Source of the DNA: Hymenobacter sp. PAMC 26628
GTDB lineage: Bacteria > Bacteroidota > Bacteroidia > Cytophagales > Hymenobacteraceae
Reading direction: 5' to 3'
Assembly: GCF_001562275.1 (NCBI RefSeq)
Contig: NZ_CP014304.1
Span: forward strand, 930,001-994,000
DNA: 64,000 nucleotides
Position numbers and translations under genes: made by a program. The notes under the pieces are model-generated. The model had not been told where the DNA came from, made no database searches, and saw only the letters and a list, made by a program, of their open reading frames with translations. This document shows, one piece after another, positions 9,218-17,647 of the stretch (within the stretch, counting starts at the first letter, position 1; every line of letters starts with the position of its first letter).

Positions 9218-9833
9218 ATTTAACTATTTTGTTGGCTTAGCAAATTATGCTGATGCTCTCTTTAATTCTCTCCCAATAGAGTTAGAGCCAAAACCATTGA
9301 ACTATTCATTGGGTATTTTGAAGCCCAGAATAGAGCAAATAAAAGATTCCGAAATAGATAAAATTACCTATTTACGTGACGATAATAAATTAGCTTTTCC
9401 TGGAAATAGTAATGATTGGCAAGGCCTAAATTCTATAGGCATGTTAATGGATAGATTTACGATACTATTAATAAGAGAATGGTCCTTAAAAAACAAGACC
9501 AACAAAAATTTAGAGAAGGCAAGAAAAATTCATGAAGAACAGACAATGGATATAATCCAGGCTATGGTCAACGCTGCCCCTGGATCATCTGCTATGAACT
9601 CTAAGATCACAAACATAAAAGGTGATGTACTAGTCAAAAATTGGGAAGAGGCATTTTATGGTTTACTAACAATTAATTTAATTCTATGGGAATCACAGGA
9701 GGTACTATATATAAAAGATATTGCTAGCCTTCCTTGCGAAGAGCTTAGAGATTATATTGCCTGGTTTTCAAAAGGGAATATAATAAGGAATGAGTATATC
9801 CAATTCTGTGAAGAATTCTTTTGGACTATTTAA
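9210..9833 (+). CDS. Unknown protein of a glycan cassette
   Basis: I do not recognise this 207-residue protein with confidence. It is soluble-looking, rich in charged residues and probably helical. SIGMLMDRFTILLIREW in the middle resembles the short block seen in DUF4254 proteins, which also occur in lipopolysaccharide clusters, but the match is weak and unverified. It overlaps the previous gene by 8 bp and precedes a Glf-like flavoprotein by 9 bp, so it is clearly part of the same transcript. Base use is AT-rich like the whole cassette. A role in glycan synthesis is inferred from context only. Confidence 0.65.
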   Translation: MNKFNYFVGLANYADALFNSLPIELEPKPLNYSLGILKPRIEQIKDSEIDKITYLRDDNKLAFPGNSNDWQGLNSIGMLMDRFTILLIREWSLKNKTNKNLEKARKIHEEQTMDIIQAMVNAAPGSSAMNSKITNIKGDVLVKNWEEAFYGLLTINLILWESQEVLYIKDIASLPCEELRDYIAWFSKGNIIRNEYIQFCEEFFWTI

Positions 9834-9842
9834 ATTCTTGTA

Positions 9843-11081
9843 ATGAAAAAGCGTATAGCCATAATTGGAGCTGGAATATCTGGTATATCACTAGCTCGAA
9901 TGTTAGAGGATAAGGCAGATGTGACTGTATTGGAGCAGCATGCGAAGATAGGTGGATTGATTGGCTGTGATAGAGTGGAGGATGTACTATATCACAGAGT
10001 TGGGGGTCACGTATTTAATTCAAAAAATCAAGACGTTCTCGACTGGTTTTGGAGTTTTTTCAATAAAGAGGATGAATTTATACAAGCTAATAGACTAGCA
10101 AAAGTCTACTTGAATAATGTTTTTATCGATTATCCTATTGAAGATCATGTTTTTCAACTTAATAACGCTGATGCAGAAAATATCATTGATGATTTAATAA
10201 ATATCAAAAGCGTTACAAGTAATAATTTTGAAGACTTTTTAATTAATACTTTCGGAATAACTTTATATGAAATATATTTCAAACCGTATAATAAAAAAAT
10301 ATGGAACGTTGATTTAAAAGAAGTCCCATTAAATTGGCTTGAAGGTAAGTTGCCGATGCCTCGCCCGAAGGATATTATATATAATAATGTATTAAGGAAA
10401 CAGGATAAATCAATGGTTCATTCTGTTTTTTATTATCCAAAGTATGGGGGGTCACAATTTATTATAGATAGATTATCAGAAGGAATTAAAATAATTAGTA
10501 ATTATAAAATAACTAAAATTAGCACAGACAAGTTTACGGTGAAGATTGATGACTTCGATCCTTTTGATAAGGTTGTTTTTACCGGTGACATAAGAACTCT
10601 AAATAATTTATTACAGGATAAGCTGATTCTGGATCAATATGAGTCAGAGTTAGATAATTTAAAATCAAACGGTACGACAAACGTATTATGTTATTGTGAC
10701 AAAACAGATTTGTCTTGGTTATACATACCAGAAGATAAATTTAGAGCTCATAGAATCATCTATACGGGTGGATTTTCTGAAACCAATAATGGCCCAAGTG
10801 GTAGAAGTACATGCACGGTTGAATTTTCGAATTTTGTTTCTATTGAAGATATACATGAGGAAATAAGGAAACTGCCTGGAAATATGGAGATTTTAGCGCA
10901 TAATTATGAGCCAAATTCTTATGTTATCCAGGGTGAAAACACTAGGGATTTGATCAATAAAATTAAAGATTCTCTACGAAAACATAGCATATTCATATTG
11001 GGTAGGTTTGCGGAATGGGAATATAACAATATGGATAAATGCATAGAGTCCTCTATTAATTTGATTAATCAGTTAATATAG
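9843..11081 (+). CDS. FAD-dependent oxidoreductase, UDP-galactopyranose mutase-like
   Basis: The 412-residue protein opens with a Rossmann FAD site, IAIIGAGISGISLARML, followed by VLEQHAKIGGL, the second dinucleotide-binding block. RVGGHVFNSKNQDVLDWFW is the counterpart of the substrate-side histidine block in UDP-galactopyranose mutases, and GRFAEWEYNNMDKCIES near the end corresponds to the C-terminal FAD-contact segment. Mutases convert pyranose to furanose nucleotide sugars; related flavoproteins of this fold do other chemistry, so the substrate is open. A 108-bp gap follows before the next gene. It is AT-rich and likely imported with its neighbours. Confidence 0.75.
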   Translation: MKKRIAIIGAGISGISLARMLEDKADVTVLEQHAKIGGLIGCDRVEDVLYHRVGGHVFNSKNQDVLDWFWSFFNKEDEFIQANRLAKVYLNNVFIDYPIEDHVFQLNNADAENIIDDLINIKSVTSNNFEDFLINTFGITLYEIYFKPYNKKIWNVDLKEVPLNWLEGKLPMPRPKDIIYNNVLRKQDKSMVHSVFYYPKYGGSQFIIDRLSEGIKIISNYKITKISTDKFTVKIDDFDPFDKVVFTGDIRTLNNLLQDKLILDQYESELDNLKSNGTTNVLCYCDKTDLSWLYIPEDKFRAHRIIYTGGFSETNNGPSGRSTCTVEFSNFVSIEDIHEEIRKLPGNMEILAHNYEPNSYVIQGENTRDLINKIKDSLRKHSIFILGRFAEWEYNNMDKCIESSINLINQLI

Positions 11082-11189
11082 TTTTATATAATAGATGTGA
11101 CAGAATTAAAATTAATATGGTTAATCTTGAATAAATTTCAAAATTTTCGTATTAATTGAGGTGGATAAAATTCCTGTTCGGGAAATTAA

Positions 11190-12200
11190 ATGCAAAAAAA
11201 CACGCCCAAAATATCTATTATAACCCCGAGTTATAATCAAGGTAATTATTTGCAAGAGACTATTCTTTCTGTCATTAACCAAAAATATTCTAGTTACGAA
11301 TTAATCATTATAGATGGTGGAAGTACAGATAACACGATTGAGGTAATTAAAAAGTACGAGGAATATATTACCTATTGGGTTAGCGAGAAAGACCGGGGCC
11401 AAAGTCACGCAATACGCAAAGGTTTGGCTATTGCAACGGGCGATATAATAAACTGGATTAATAGTGACGATTTAGTAGCTCCTGGAGCATTTCATTGCAT
11501 CGCCGCTGAATTCTATTTGGATAAGTACGATGTTATATGCGGCAATTGCGATTATTTTTTGAACAGCTTGAATCACCTGGATCTGCGTAATGAACGGATG
11601 GGATTAGGAACTACGGTTGGAAATACGTTGGTGGAACAAAAAATTAATCAACCGTCTACTTTTTTCAAAGCATCCGTATTGAAGGCATTGGGTGTGGATG
11701 AGCAGTATCACTACGCCATGGATTTAGAACTGTGGTTTCGCTATCTGTTGCAAGCCGGCCAGCAACGGGTGTTACTATCTGACAGTCTCTTTACTTATTT
11801 CCGGTTACACGAAACATCTAAGTCGGTTGCCCAGAGCTCCAGATTTGTTGGTGATATTGAGAAGGTATTTTATAACGTTCTGCACAGCCTTAATGCGCCT
11901 AGGGTACTTTTGGATTTTGCAAGGCTTAACATACCCAATGCCGACGCGTTTTCTCCTATCCGCTACCCAGTGGCCGTCAGCACCAAGGAAACGAGCTATT
12001 TTTTACTTCACATGGCATTGTTAGCCAAGCAGCATTACAGTGAAATAAAAAACGTAGTTGCCGCCCGTGAGAGCCTTTTGGTCGCCCAGCAAAATGGGCA
12101 CCCAAAGGCGCCAAGCGTACTGCGGCAGTTAGCTAAATCCCTGATTCCGAATAAAGTGTTGAGCTGGCTTGCATCGCAACGCAATAAGCGAAAAATATGA
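11190..12200 (+). CDS. Family 2 glycosyltransferase
   Basis: This 336-residue GT-A enzyme starts ISIITPSYNQGNYLQETI; the nucleotide-binding IIDGGSTDNT and the acidic WINSDD (DxD-type) motif follow in normal order, and AMDLELWFR fits the acceptor side. It is cytoplasmic and would add one sugar to the growing glycan. The 5' part has AT-rich codons, the 3' part is more GC-rich, so the right edge of the imported segment probably falls inside it. Its ATGA end overlaps the next glycosyltransferase start by 4 bp, pointing to translational coupling. Confidence 0.92.
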   Translation: MQKNTPKISIITPSYNQGNYLQETILSVINQKYSSYELIIIDGGSTDNTIEVIKKYEEYITYWVSEKDRGQSHAIRKGLAIATGDIINWINSDDLVAPGAFHCIAAEFYLDKYDVICGNCDYFLNSLNHLDLRNERMGLGTTVGNTLVEQKINQPSTFFKASVLKALGVDEQYHYAMDLELWFRYLLQAGQQRVLLSDSLFTYFRLHETSKSVAQSSRFVGDIEKVFYNVLHSLNAPRVLLDFARLNIPNADAFSPIRYPVAVSTKETSYFLLHMALLAKQHYSEIKNVVAARESLLVAQQNGHPKAPSVLRQLAKSLIPNKVLSWLASQRNKRKI

Positions 12201-13135
12201 AGCTGGTTAGTATCATCATACCGTGTTATAACTATGGCTGGCTTTTAGCTGAGACCCTTGATTCTGTATTGGCGCAAACGTACTCCAATTGGGAATGCAT
12301 TGTGGTAGACGACGGCTCGGTCGATGCGACGAGAGCAGTTGCAGAAGAATACCTGCACCGCGATAAACGGTTTCGCTACGTGTACCAAGAAAACAAAGGG
12401 ATTTCCAGCACTCGAAACCACGGAATTCGATTGGCCCAGGGCGAATACTACCAATTCCTGGATGCGGACGATTTGCTAGCTCCCCGTAAATTAGAGACGC
12501 AAGTAGCCATTTTGGAAGCTCAGCCCGCGGTAGATTTAGTCTACGGCGACGTGCGATATTTTCGCCACGGCAACCCTGACGCATTAAGTCGGTCGTTCAA
12601 CATGGAGGACGAAGTGTGGATGTCGAAGCTGCAAGGTCAGGGTTTGGTATTGGTGAATCAGTTGGTGGTGCGAAACGAAATGGTAATGAACGCTCCTTTG
12701 CTTCGAGCGGAACTGGTAAGCCGGGTTGGACCTTTCTCGGAGCGAATGCACTGCATGGAAGATTGGGATTTTTGGATGCGTTGCGCTATTGCTGATGCTA
12801 ATTTCCAATACGAAGACACACCTGATATGTGGTCGCTGGTGCGTATACATCCAACCAGCACCAGTCAAAACAACGACCGAATGGTTTCTTTCATGGGAGA
12901 GGTTCGGGAGCAGTTAGAAAAGTCTTTGCTGAAAATAAATGCAGTACAAGCACTGGCTATCAATAAGGCCGAGCTACGGGCAATCAGGGGCCGCAACGCA
13001 GTGTACAACGTAGAGCGGGGTAGCTTGGCGCTAGGGGCACGGCTGTTCTGGCAGTTGGCACGCGAGTCGGGCCGCTACGGCTATTATGTCCACGCGATGG
13101 CTTACCGCCTGCGCCAGCGCTGGCGCAAAGAATAA
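12197..13135 (+). CDS. Family 2 glycosyltransferase
   Basis: The 312-residue protein has the standard GT-A order: VSIIIPCYNYGWLLAETLDS, VVDDGSVDAT and FLDADDLLAPRKL, with MEDWDFWMR as the acceptor-side acidic block. It is a soluble or peripheral cytoplasmic enzyme. It overlaps the gene before by 4 bp. Codon use is that of the GC-rich host again. Donor and acceptor sugars cannot be told from sequence. Confidence 0.92.
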   Translation: MKLVSIIIPCYNYGWLLAETLDSVLAQTYSNWECIVVDDGSVDATRAVAEEYLHRDKRFRYVYQENKGISSTRNHGIRLAQGEYYQFLDADDLLAPRKLETQVAILEAQPAVDLVYGDVRYFRHGNPDALSRSFNMEDEVWMSKLQGQGLVLVNQLVVRNEMVMNAPLLRAELVSRVGPFSERMHCMEDWDFWMRCAIADANFQYEDTPDMWSLVRIHPTSTSQNNDRMVSFMGEVREQLEKSLLKINAVQALAINKAELRAIRGRNAVYNVERGSLALGARLFWQLARESGRYGYYVHAMAYRLRQRWRKE

Positions 13136-13256
13136 ACCCATGTTGTGGTAGACCTGAACCGCAGTGTATAAAGGGAATACATGACAGTAACAGCTATGGG
13201 GCTTTTGGCGTAAAACAACGAAATTTTTAATTTAATAATATTGTTAATTAATTAAT

Positions 13257-14360
13257 ATGGGAAACTCTGCTTCCGCTGATGCAAAGGCTTCTGCAAACGG
13301 AGTCCGCGCCATTGCCATTTACCTGCCGCAGTTCCACCCCATACCCGAGAACGACGAGTGGTGGGGCAAGGGATTTACGGAATGGACCAACGTAACTAAA
13401 GCTGAGCAATTGTTTGCTGGCCACCAGCAGCCGCAGCTACCCGCTGACTTGGGCTTTTGTGATTTACGGGTAGCCGAAGTGCGCGAAGCTCAAGCCGCGT
13501 TGGCCAGGCAATATGGCATCTCCGGTTTTTGCTATTATCACTATTGGTTCAACGGCAAGCGTCTACTTAACCGTCCCATCGACGAAATTCTAGCTTCTAA
13601 GAAACCGGATTTTCCTTTCATGTTATTTTGGGCCAATGAAACCTGGAGCCGCCGGTGGCTAGGCGAAGAGAAAGAAGTATTAATAAAGCAGACATATAGC
13701 GGAGAAGACGACATAAACCACATCAACTGGCTTTATGATAATGCTTTCTCAGACGAGCGTTACATAAAAATCCACGGCCGCCCGGCCTTCGTGATTTATC
13801 GGGCCCATGATTTACCAGACTATAAAAAAACGCTTGCGCTATTCAGAGAGATAGCAAAGAGTAAGGATATGCCCGAAGCATTCATTATCGGTAGCAACTC
13901 TCATGGTAGTGATTTGACGGGTTTTGACCATATTTTAAATTTTGAACCTCAATTAGGGTTATTACCCGACGCATTTGACGACGGGCCTAATAAGGCAAAA
14001 CAACAGCGTAATAAAAAATTGAATATTAAATCGGCAGAATTAAAAGTGTATGATTATGGAGAGGTCAAAAAGATAATGGCTGCTAGAAAATTTGATTATA
14101 AGTTTATGCCGTCTGTATTTGTGGGTTGGGATAATACTGCCCGGCGCGGTAAAAACGGTATTATTATGCACAACCAAAATCAGGCTGATTTCAAAGCGTC
14201 TTTGGTCCGCGCCAAAGAAATGGTGAAAGATTATCCGGATGATGAAAGGATAGTATTCATCAACGCTTGGAATGAGTGGGCCGAGGGAAACCATTTGGAG
14301 CCCTGCACCACTTATGGCCACTTGTTTCTAGAAACCGTTAAAGAAGTTTTTAATGACTAG
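13257..14360 (+). CDS. WbsX-like (GH99-like) glycan protein, copy 1
   Basis: The 367-residue protein begins AIAIYLPQFHPIPENDEWWG, the signature of the WbsX family (related to glycoside hydrolase family 99), and ends with FINAWNEWAEGNHLEPC, its second signature. Members occur in O-antigen and S-layer glycan loci; their precise activity, transfer or hydrolysis, is not settled. It overlaps the next gene, a paralogue of equal length, by 8 bp. The upstream gap of 121 bp is AT-rich and may hold a promoter, but no clear box was found. No signal peptide is visible, so it is probably cytoplasmic. Confidence 0.9.
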   Translation: MGNSASADAKASANGVRAIAIYLPQFHPIPENDEWWGKGFTEWTNVTKAEQLFAGHQQPQLPADLGFCDLRVAEVREAQAALARQYGISGFCYYHYWFNGKRLLNRPIDEILASKKPDFPFMLFWANETWSRRWLGEEKEVLIKQTYSGEDDINHINWLYDNAFSDERYIKIHGRPAFVIYRAHDLPDYKKTLALFREIAKSKDMPEAFIIGSNSHGSDLTGFDHILNFEPQLGLLPDAFDDGPNKAKQQRNKKLNIKSAELKVYDYGEVKKIMAARKFDYKFMPSVFVGWDNTARRGKNGIIMHNQNQADFKASLVRAKEMVKDYPDDERIVFINAWNEWAEGNHLEPCTTYGHLFLETVKEVFND

Positions 14361-15456
14361 GGCCTTAAGAGCAATTGCTATTTACTTGCCGCAGTTTCAC
14401 CCAGTTCCCGAAAACGATGAGTGGTGGGGCAAAGGGTTTACAGAGTGGGCTAATGTAGCGAAGTCAAAATCCAGGTTTCCGGGTCATTACCAACCCCATT
14501 TGCCTGCTGACCTAGGCTTCTACGACCTGCGTCTGGCAGATACGCGGCAGCAGCAAGCGGAAATGGCGCGGCAATACGGCATCGAAGGGTTTTGCTACTA
14601 CCACTATTGGTTCAACGGGCGACGCATTCTGGAGCGGCCATTTCAGGAGGTATTGGCATCGGGTAGTCCCGACTTTCCGTTTTGCCTGTGCTGGGCTAAT
14701 GAGAACTGGACCCGGCGCTGGGACGGCCAGGATAAAGAAGTGTTGCTGAAGCAAGAGTACGGCGAGCAGGACGACCGAAACCACATGCGCGCTCTGGCCC
14801 CAGCTTTTGCCGACGCCAGATACATCCGCGTCGATGGCAAGCCGGTGTTTGTTGTGTACCGCACCGACCTGCTGCCCGATGTGCAGCGTACCGTGGCTAC
14901 GTGGCGGGATGAAGCGCGGCAGTTAGGCATTGGTGAGCTGTACCTGATGCGCATGAACACTTGGGGCCCGCACCCCGACCCACAAACGTTGGGCTTCGAC
15001 GCTGCCGTAGAGTTCCAACCTGACTGGCCAAATCTGCCCGAGCGGCAGTACGGCAGCCTGTTCAGTCGGGTATTGAACAAAGCTGGAGTAAAGCCTTCCG
15101 CTTACATCAACAACAAAATCGTTGATTACAGTGAAGTCACCCGAGCGATGATGGCCCGCGAAGTGCCGGGCTACAAGCTGTTTCCTAGCGTTACCCCGGC
15201 CTGGGATAACAGTGCCCGGCGCAAGGCAGGGGCGGATATTTTCGTCGATTCGACTCCCGCCAAGTACGAGGCCTGGCTGCGCCACATTGTGAAAAGATTC
15301 GTTCCGTACTCTCCCGAAGAAAACTTCATTTTCATAAATGCTTGGAATGAGTGGGCAGAAGGTAACCATTTGGAGCCTTGCCAGCGGTGGGGGCATCAGT
15401 ATCTGGAGGCTACTGCTCGGGTGCTACTAGCTGCGAGCAAAGATGCTGAAGCATAA
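14353..15456 (+). CDS. WbsX-like (GH99-like) glycan protein, copy 2
   Basis: This second 367-residue member has the same two signatures, AIAIYLPQFHPVPENDEWWG near the start and FINAWNEWAEGNHLEPC near the end, plus GFCYYHYWFNG around residue 78. It is clearly a tandem paralogue of the gene at 13257, with which it overlaps by 8 bp, but the middle and acceptor-side parts differ. The pair may act on two different linkages. Codons are more GC-rich than in copy 1. Confidence 0.9.
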   Translation: MTRALRAIAIYLPQFHPVPENDEWWGKGFTEWANVAKSKSRFPGHYQPHLPADLGFYDLRLADTRQQQAEMARQYGIEGFCYYHYWFNGRRILERPFQEVLASGSPDFPFCLCWANENWTRRWDGQDKEVLLKQEYGEQDDRNHMRALAPAFADARYIRVDGKPVFVVYRTDLLPDVQRTVATWRDEARQLGIGELYLMRMNTWGPHPDPQTLGFDAAVEFQPDWPNLPERQYGSLFSRVLNKAGVKPSAYINNKIVDYSEVTRAMMAREVPGYKLFPSVTPAWDNSARRKAGADIFVDSTPAKYEAWLRHIVKRFVPYSPEENFIFINAWNEWAEGNHLEPCQRWGHQYLEATARVLLAASKDAEA

Positions 15457-15493
15457 TTCTCCGAATGCTTATTTAAAGGCTTAAAGCGTTTCA

Positions 15494-16375
15494 ATGATTT
15501 CAGTAATAATTTGCTCGAGGGGCCCCGAACACAGAAAAGCAGTTACCGAGAGTATTGCATCAACAATAGGCGTGCCCTACGAGGTCGTCATTGTTGACAA
15601 CAGTAGCAGTCAATACGGCATTTGCGCGGCATATAATGAGGGAGCAGCCCGGAGCAAATACGAGTTGTTGTGCTTCGCGCACGAAGATCTAGTATTTGAT
15701 ACTCTCGATTGGGGACATGTTGTGGCGCGGGTGCTGCGCGACGACTCGATTGGGGCCCTGGGCATTGCTGGGGGCAAGTGGTTGGCTAAAGTGCCCAGCA
15801 GTTGGTGGGGCTGCGGCCACAAATACCTAAGCATTAATTTGCATGACCGGGATAAGGTAGGTAGCTATGAAAAAAATACCTATTCTAATCCTGAGAGTAA
15901 ATCTCTGGTGGACGTAGCCGCCGTGGACGGCTTGTGGATATGCACGCGGAAGGACGTTTGGCAAAAGCATCCTTTCGATGCGGAAACGTTTCCCGATTTT
16001 CATTTTTACGACGTGGATTTTTGTGCCAACGTGTATCCTAACTACCGGGTATGCGTCACATTTGAAGTGAATATTACGCACTTCTCGCAGGGGAATTTCA
16101 ACAATTCTTGGTTCGTCAACGCCGACCGGTTCTACTGTAAATACGCTAAGTATTTGCCGCTCGGTGTGCCTACTATCAGCGCTGCCGAAGTGCGAACTCA
16201 GCGGTACGAAGTATGCAAGAGCTTTCTGCTAGAAATCATTAAGCGCAAGCAACCTGCGCGTTTGGGGTATAAGTACTTGGCCGCTTGTATTCAAATCGAT
16301 CCGTTTAACCGCCACACACTTTGGCTGGCCCGACACTACGCTGGCTTTGCTTTACGGGCTTCCGTAGCTCGCTAG
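15494..16375 (+). CDS. Family 2-like glycosyltransferase
   Basis: The 293-residue protein starts with ISVIICSRGPEHRKAV and continues EVVIVDNSS and CFAHEDLVF, where HED replaces the usual DxD region, as in a subgroup of GT2 proteins that take a non-standard acidic motif. The later block VDVAAVDGLWICTRKDVW and FHFYDVDFCANVY support the same group. It is cytoplasmic by appearance. The enzyme class is likely; the sugar is unknown. Confidence 0.82.
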   Translation: MISVIICSRGPEHRKAVTESIASTIGVPYEVVIVDNSSSQYGICAAYNEGAARSKYELLCFAHEDLVFDTLDWGHVVARVLRDDSIGALGIAGGKWLAKVPSSWWGCGHKYLSINLHDRDKVGSYEKNTYSNPESKSLVDVAAVDGLWICTRKDVWQKHPFDAETFPDFHFYDVDFCANVYPNYRVCVTFEVNITHFSQGNFNNSWFVNADRFYCKYAKYLPLGVPTISAAEVRTQRYEVCKSFLLEIIKRKQPARLGYKYLAACIQIDPFNRHTLWLARHYAGFALRASVAR

Positions 16376-16402
16376 CTGTTTCAATTCTTAAACCGGGAGC
16401 CG

Positions 16403-17323
16403 ATGGCCGTTACTGTTGCTGAGGAGACGCTGAACATTGCTGTCACTTTTGATCAAAACTATTTACCACCAGCGTATGCGTTGCTAACGTCGATCTTGGT
16501 CAATAATAGCGCGGTAAAAGTTGCCATTCACGCAATAGCTACCGGTTTGACCGTAGAGCAAACGGATGAGCTTACCCGGTACGTGCGCAAATACAAGGGG
16601 GAGATTAGTTTTTATGACCTAGGAAAGGACTTTGGTGCTGATTTCATTTTACCTAAGACGGCGTGGTGGACAACCTCGATCTATTACCGGCTACAATTTC
16701 CTTTACTGCTGCCGAAGAGTGTAAAAAAGTTTTTGTATTTAGACACTGACATTATCGTGTTGCGAAGCCTGAGCATGCTTTTCGGCACAGATATGACGAG
16801 CAGGCCCTTGGCCGCCGTGGTAGATAAGATCGGTGCACGCCCGGAACTAGGAATTTTCGAAGCGAGTAATTATTTCAACTCCGGAGTGCTTCTTATTAAC
16901 AAGCAGGAATGGCTGGACCAGCACATTAGCAGCAAGGTCATCGATTTTATACGTGGCAACGCAGATAAATTGGTTTATCCCGACCAGGATGCGTTGAACG
17001 TAGTATTTCGTAATAATTGGGTAAGGCTAGCGAGTGGCTTCAACACAATGTTTGAAGATATTCCGCACGGGTTATCGAAGCAGAATTACACCAATTTTCT
17101 TCGAGATGTTGTTATTCTGCATTACACTACGCAGCATAAGCCTTGGGCAATGATTGGCCGAAATCCATTACGCTACATATACCACCGATACTTGGCCAAG
17201 GTGCCCAGGAAGTACCAAACGTATTATACTGATTTTGTTTGGGACCGACACAAAATTCGGGAAATGATTGGGATTCGTCTAACTGAAACATGGCCAAATA
17301 TTTCGTTGTTTCGGAAAATATAA
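16403..17323 (+). CDS. Family 8 glycosyltransferase
   Basis: The 306-residue protein matches family 8 (LgtC/GspA type) throughout: NIAVTFDQNYLPPAYALLTS at the start, the metal-binding DTD at residues 114-116 in YLDTDIIVLRSL, NYFNSGVLLIN, DQDALNVVF and the histidine block ILHYTTQHKPW near the end. Family 8 enzymes are retaining galactosyl- or glucosyltransferases. It follows the previous gene after 27 bp. A possible tiny open frame overlaps its last 34 bases. Confidence 0.93.
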   Translation: MAVTVAEETLNIAVTFDQNYLPPAYALLTSILVNNSAVKVAIHAIATGLTVEQTDELTRYVRKYKGEISFYDLGKDFGADFILPKTAWWTTSIYYRLQFPLLLPKSVKKFLYLDTDIIVLRSLSMLFGTDMTSRPLAAVVDKIGARPELGIFEASNYFNSGVLLINKQEWLDQHISSKVIDFIRGNADKLVYPDQDALNVVFRNNWVRLASGFNTMFEDIPHGLSKQNYTNFLRDVVILHYTTQHKPWAMIGRNPLRYIYHRYLAKVPRKYQTYYTDFVWDRHKIREMIGIRLTETWPNISLFRKI

Positions 17324-17436
17324 AACAGAAGTACGCGGTTGAAGTGCAGGTAGCCAGTGACGCATCCAAAAACGATGTTTCGGCGAGAGCCATGGCCTTA
17401 CTGGATGCGCTACCCAAGCAATGCAATAAAAATTGA
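17290..17436 (+). CDS. Possible 48-residue open frame after the family 8 gene
   Basis: An ATG-started frame overlapping the end of the GT8 gene encodes 48 residues, beginning MAKYFVVSENIKQKYAVEVQ. No domain or membrane segment is seen. It could be chance; it is listed only because it keeps a protein-like composition past the GT8 stop. Confidence 0.2.
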   Translation: MAKYFVVSENIKQKYAVEVQVASDASKNDVSARAMALLDALPKQCNKN

Positions 17437-17647
17437 AGCTAGCCTACGCAGTTATCGTTGAAGATAACTTACATAAGATTCTCTTTTAGCTCTGATTTGA
17501 GTGTTGCAAAAGCCCATTTTGTAATCAGGGCTTGAGGGATTCGGTCTTATCCAAGGTACAGAGGAACCTTTTAATTCCGTACTGAGAGCCCACTAATAAT
17601 ATCATTAGTTTTTTGTTAGCATTTTACAAAAGTCCTTGTTATAACGA

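Larger units (their letters stand above)
6540..11560. other. AT-rich, probably imported glycan cassette
   Basis: From the middle of wzt to the early part of the glycosyltransferase at 11190 the sequence is markedly AT-rich; for example, only 12 of the 60 bases at 7141-7200 are G or C by hand count. The GGGGCC words common elsewhere are absent from about 6,240 to 11,390. The segment carries the wzt substrate domain, two frameshifted glycosyltransferase-like genes, an unknown gene and a Glf-like flavoprotein. The boundaries are approximate, judged by eye. Confidence 0.75.
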
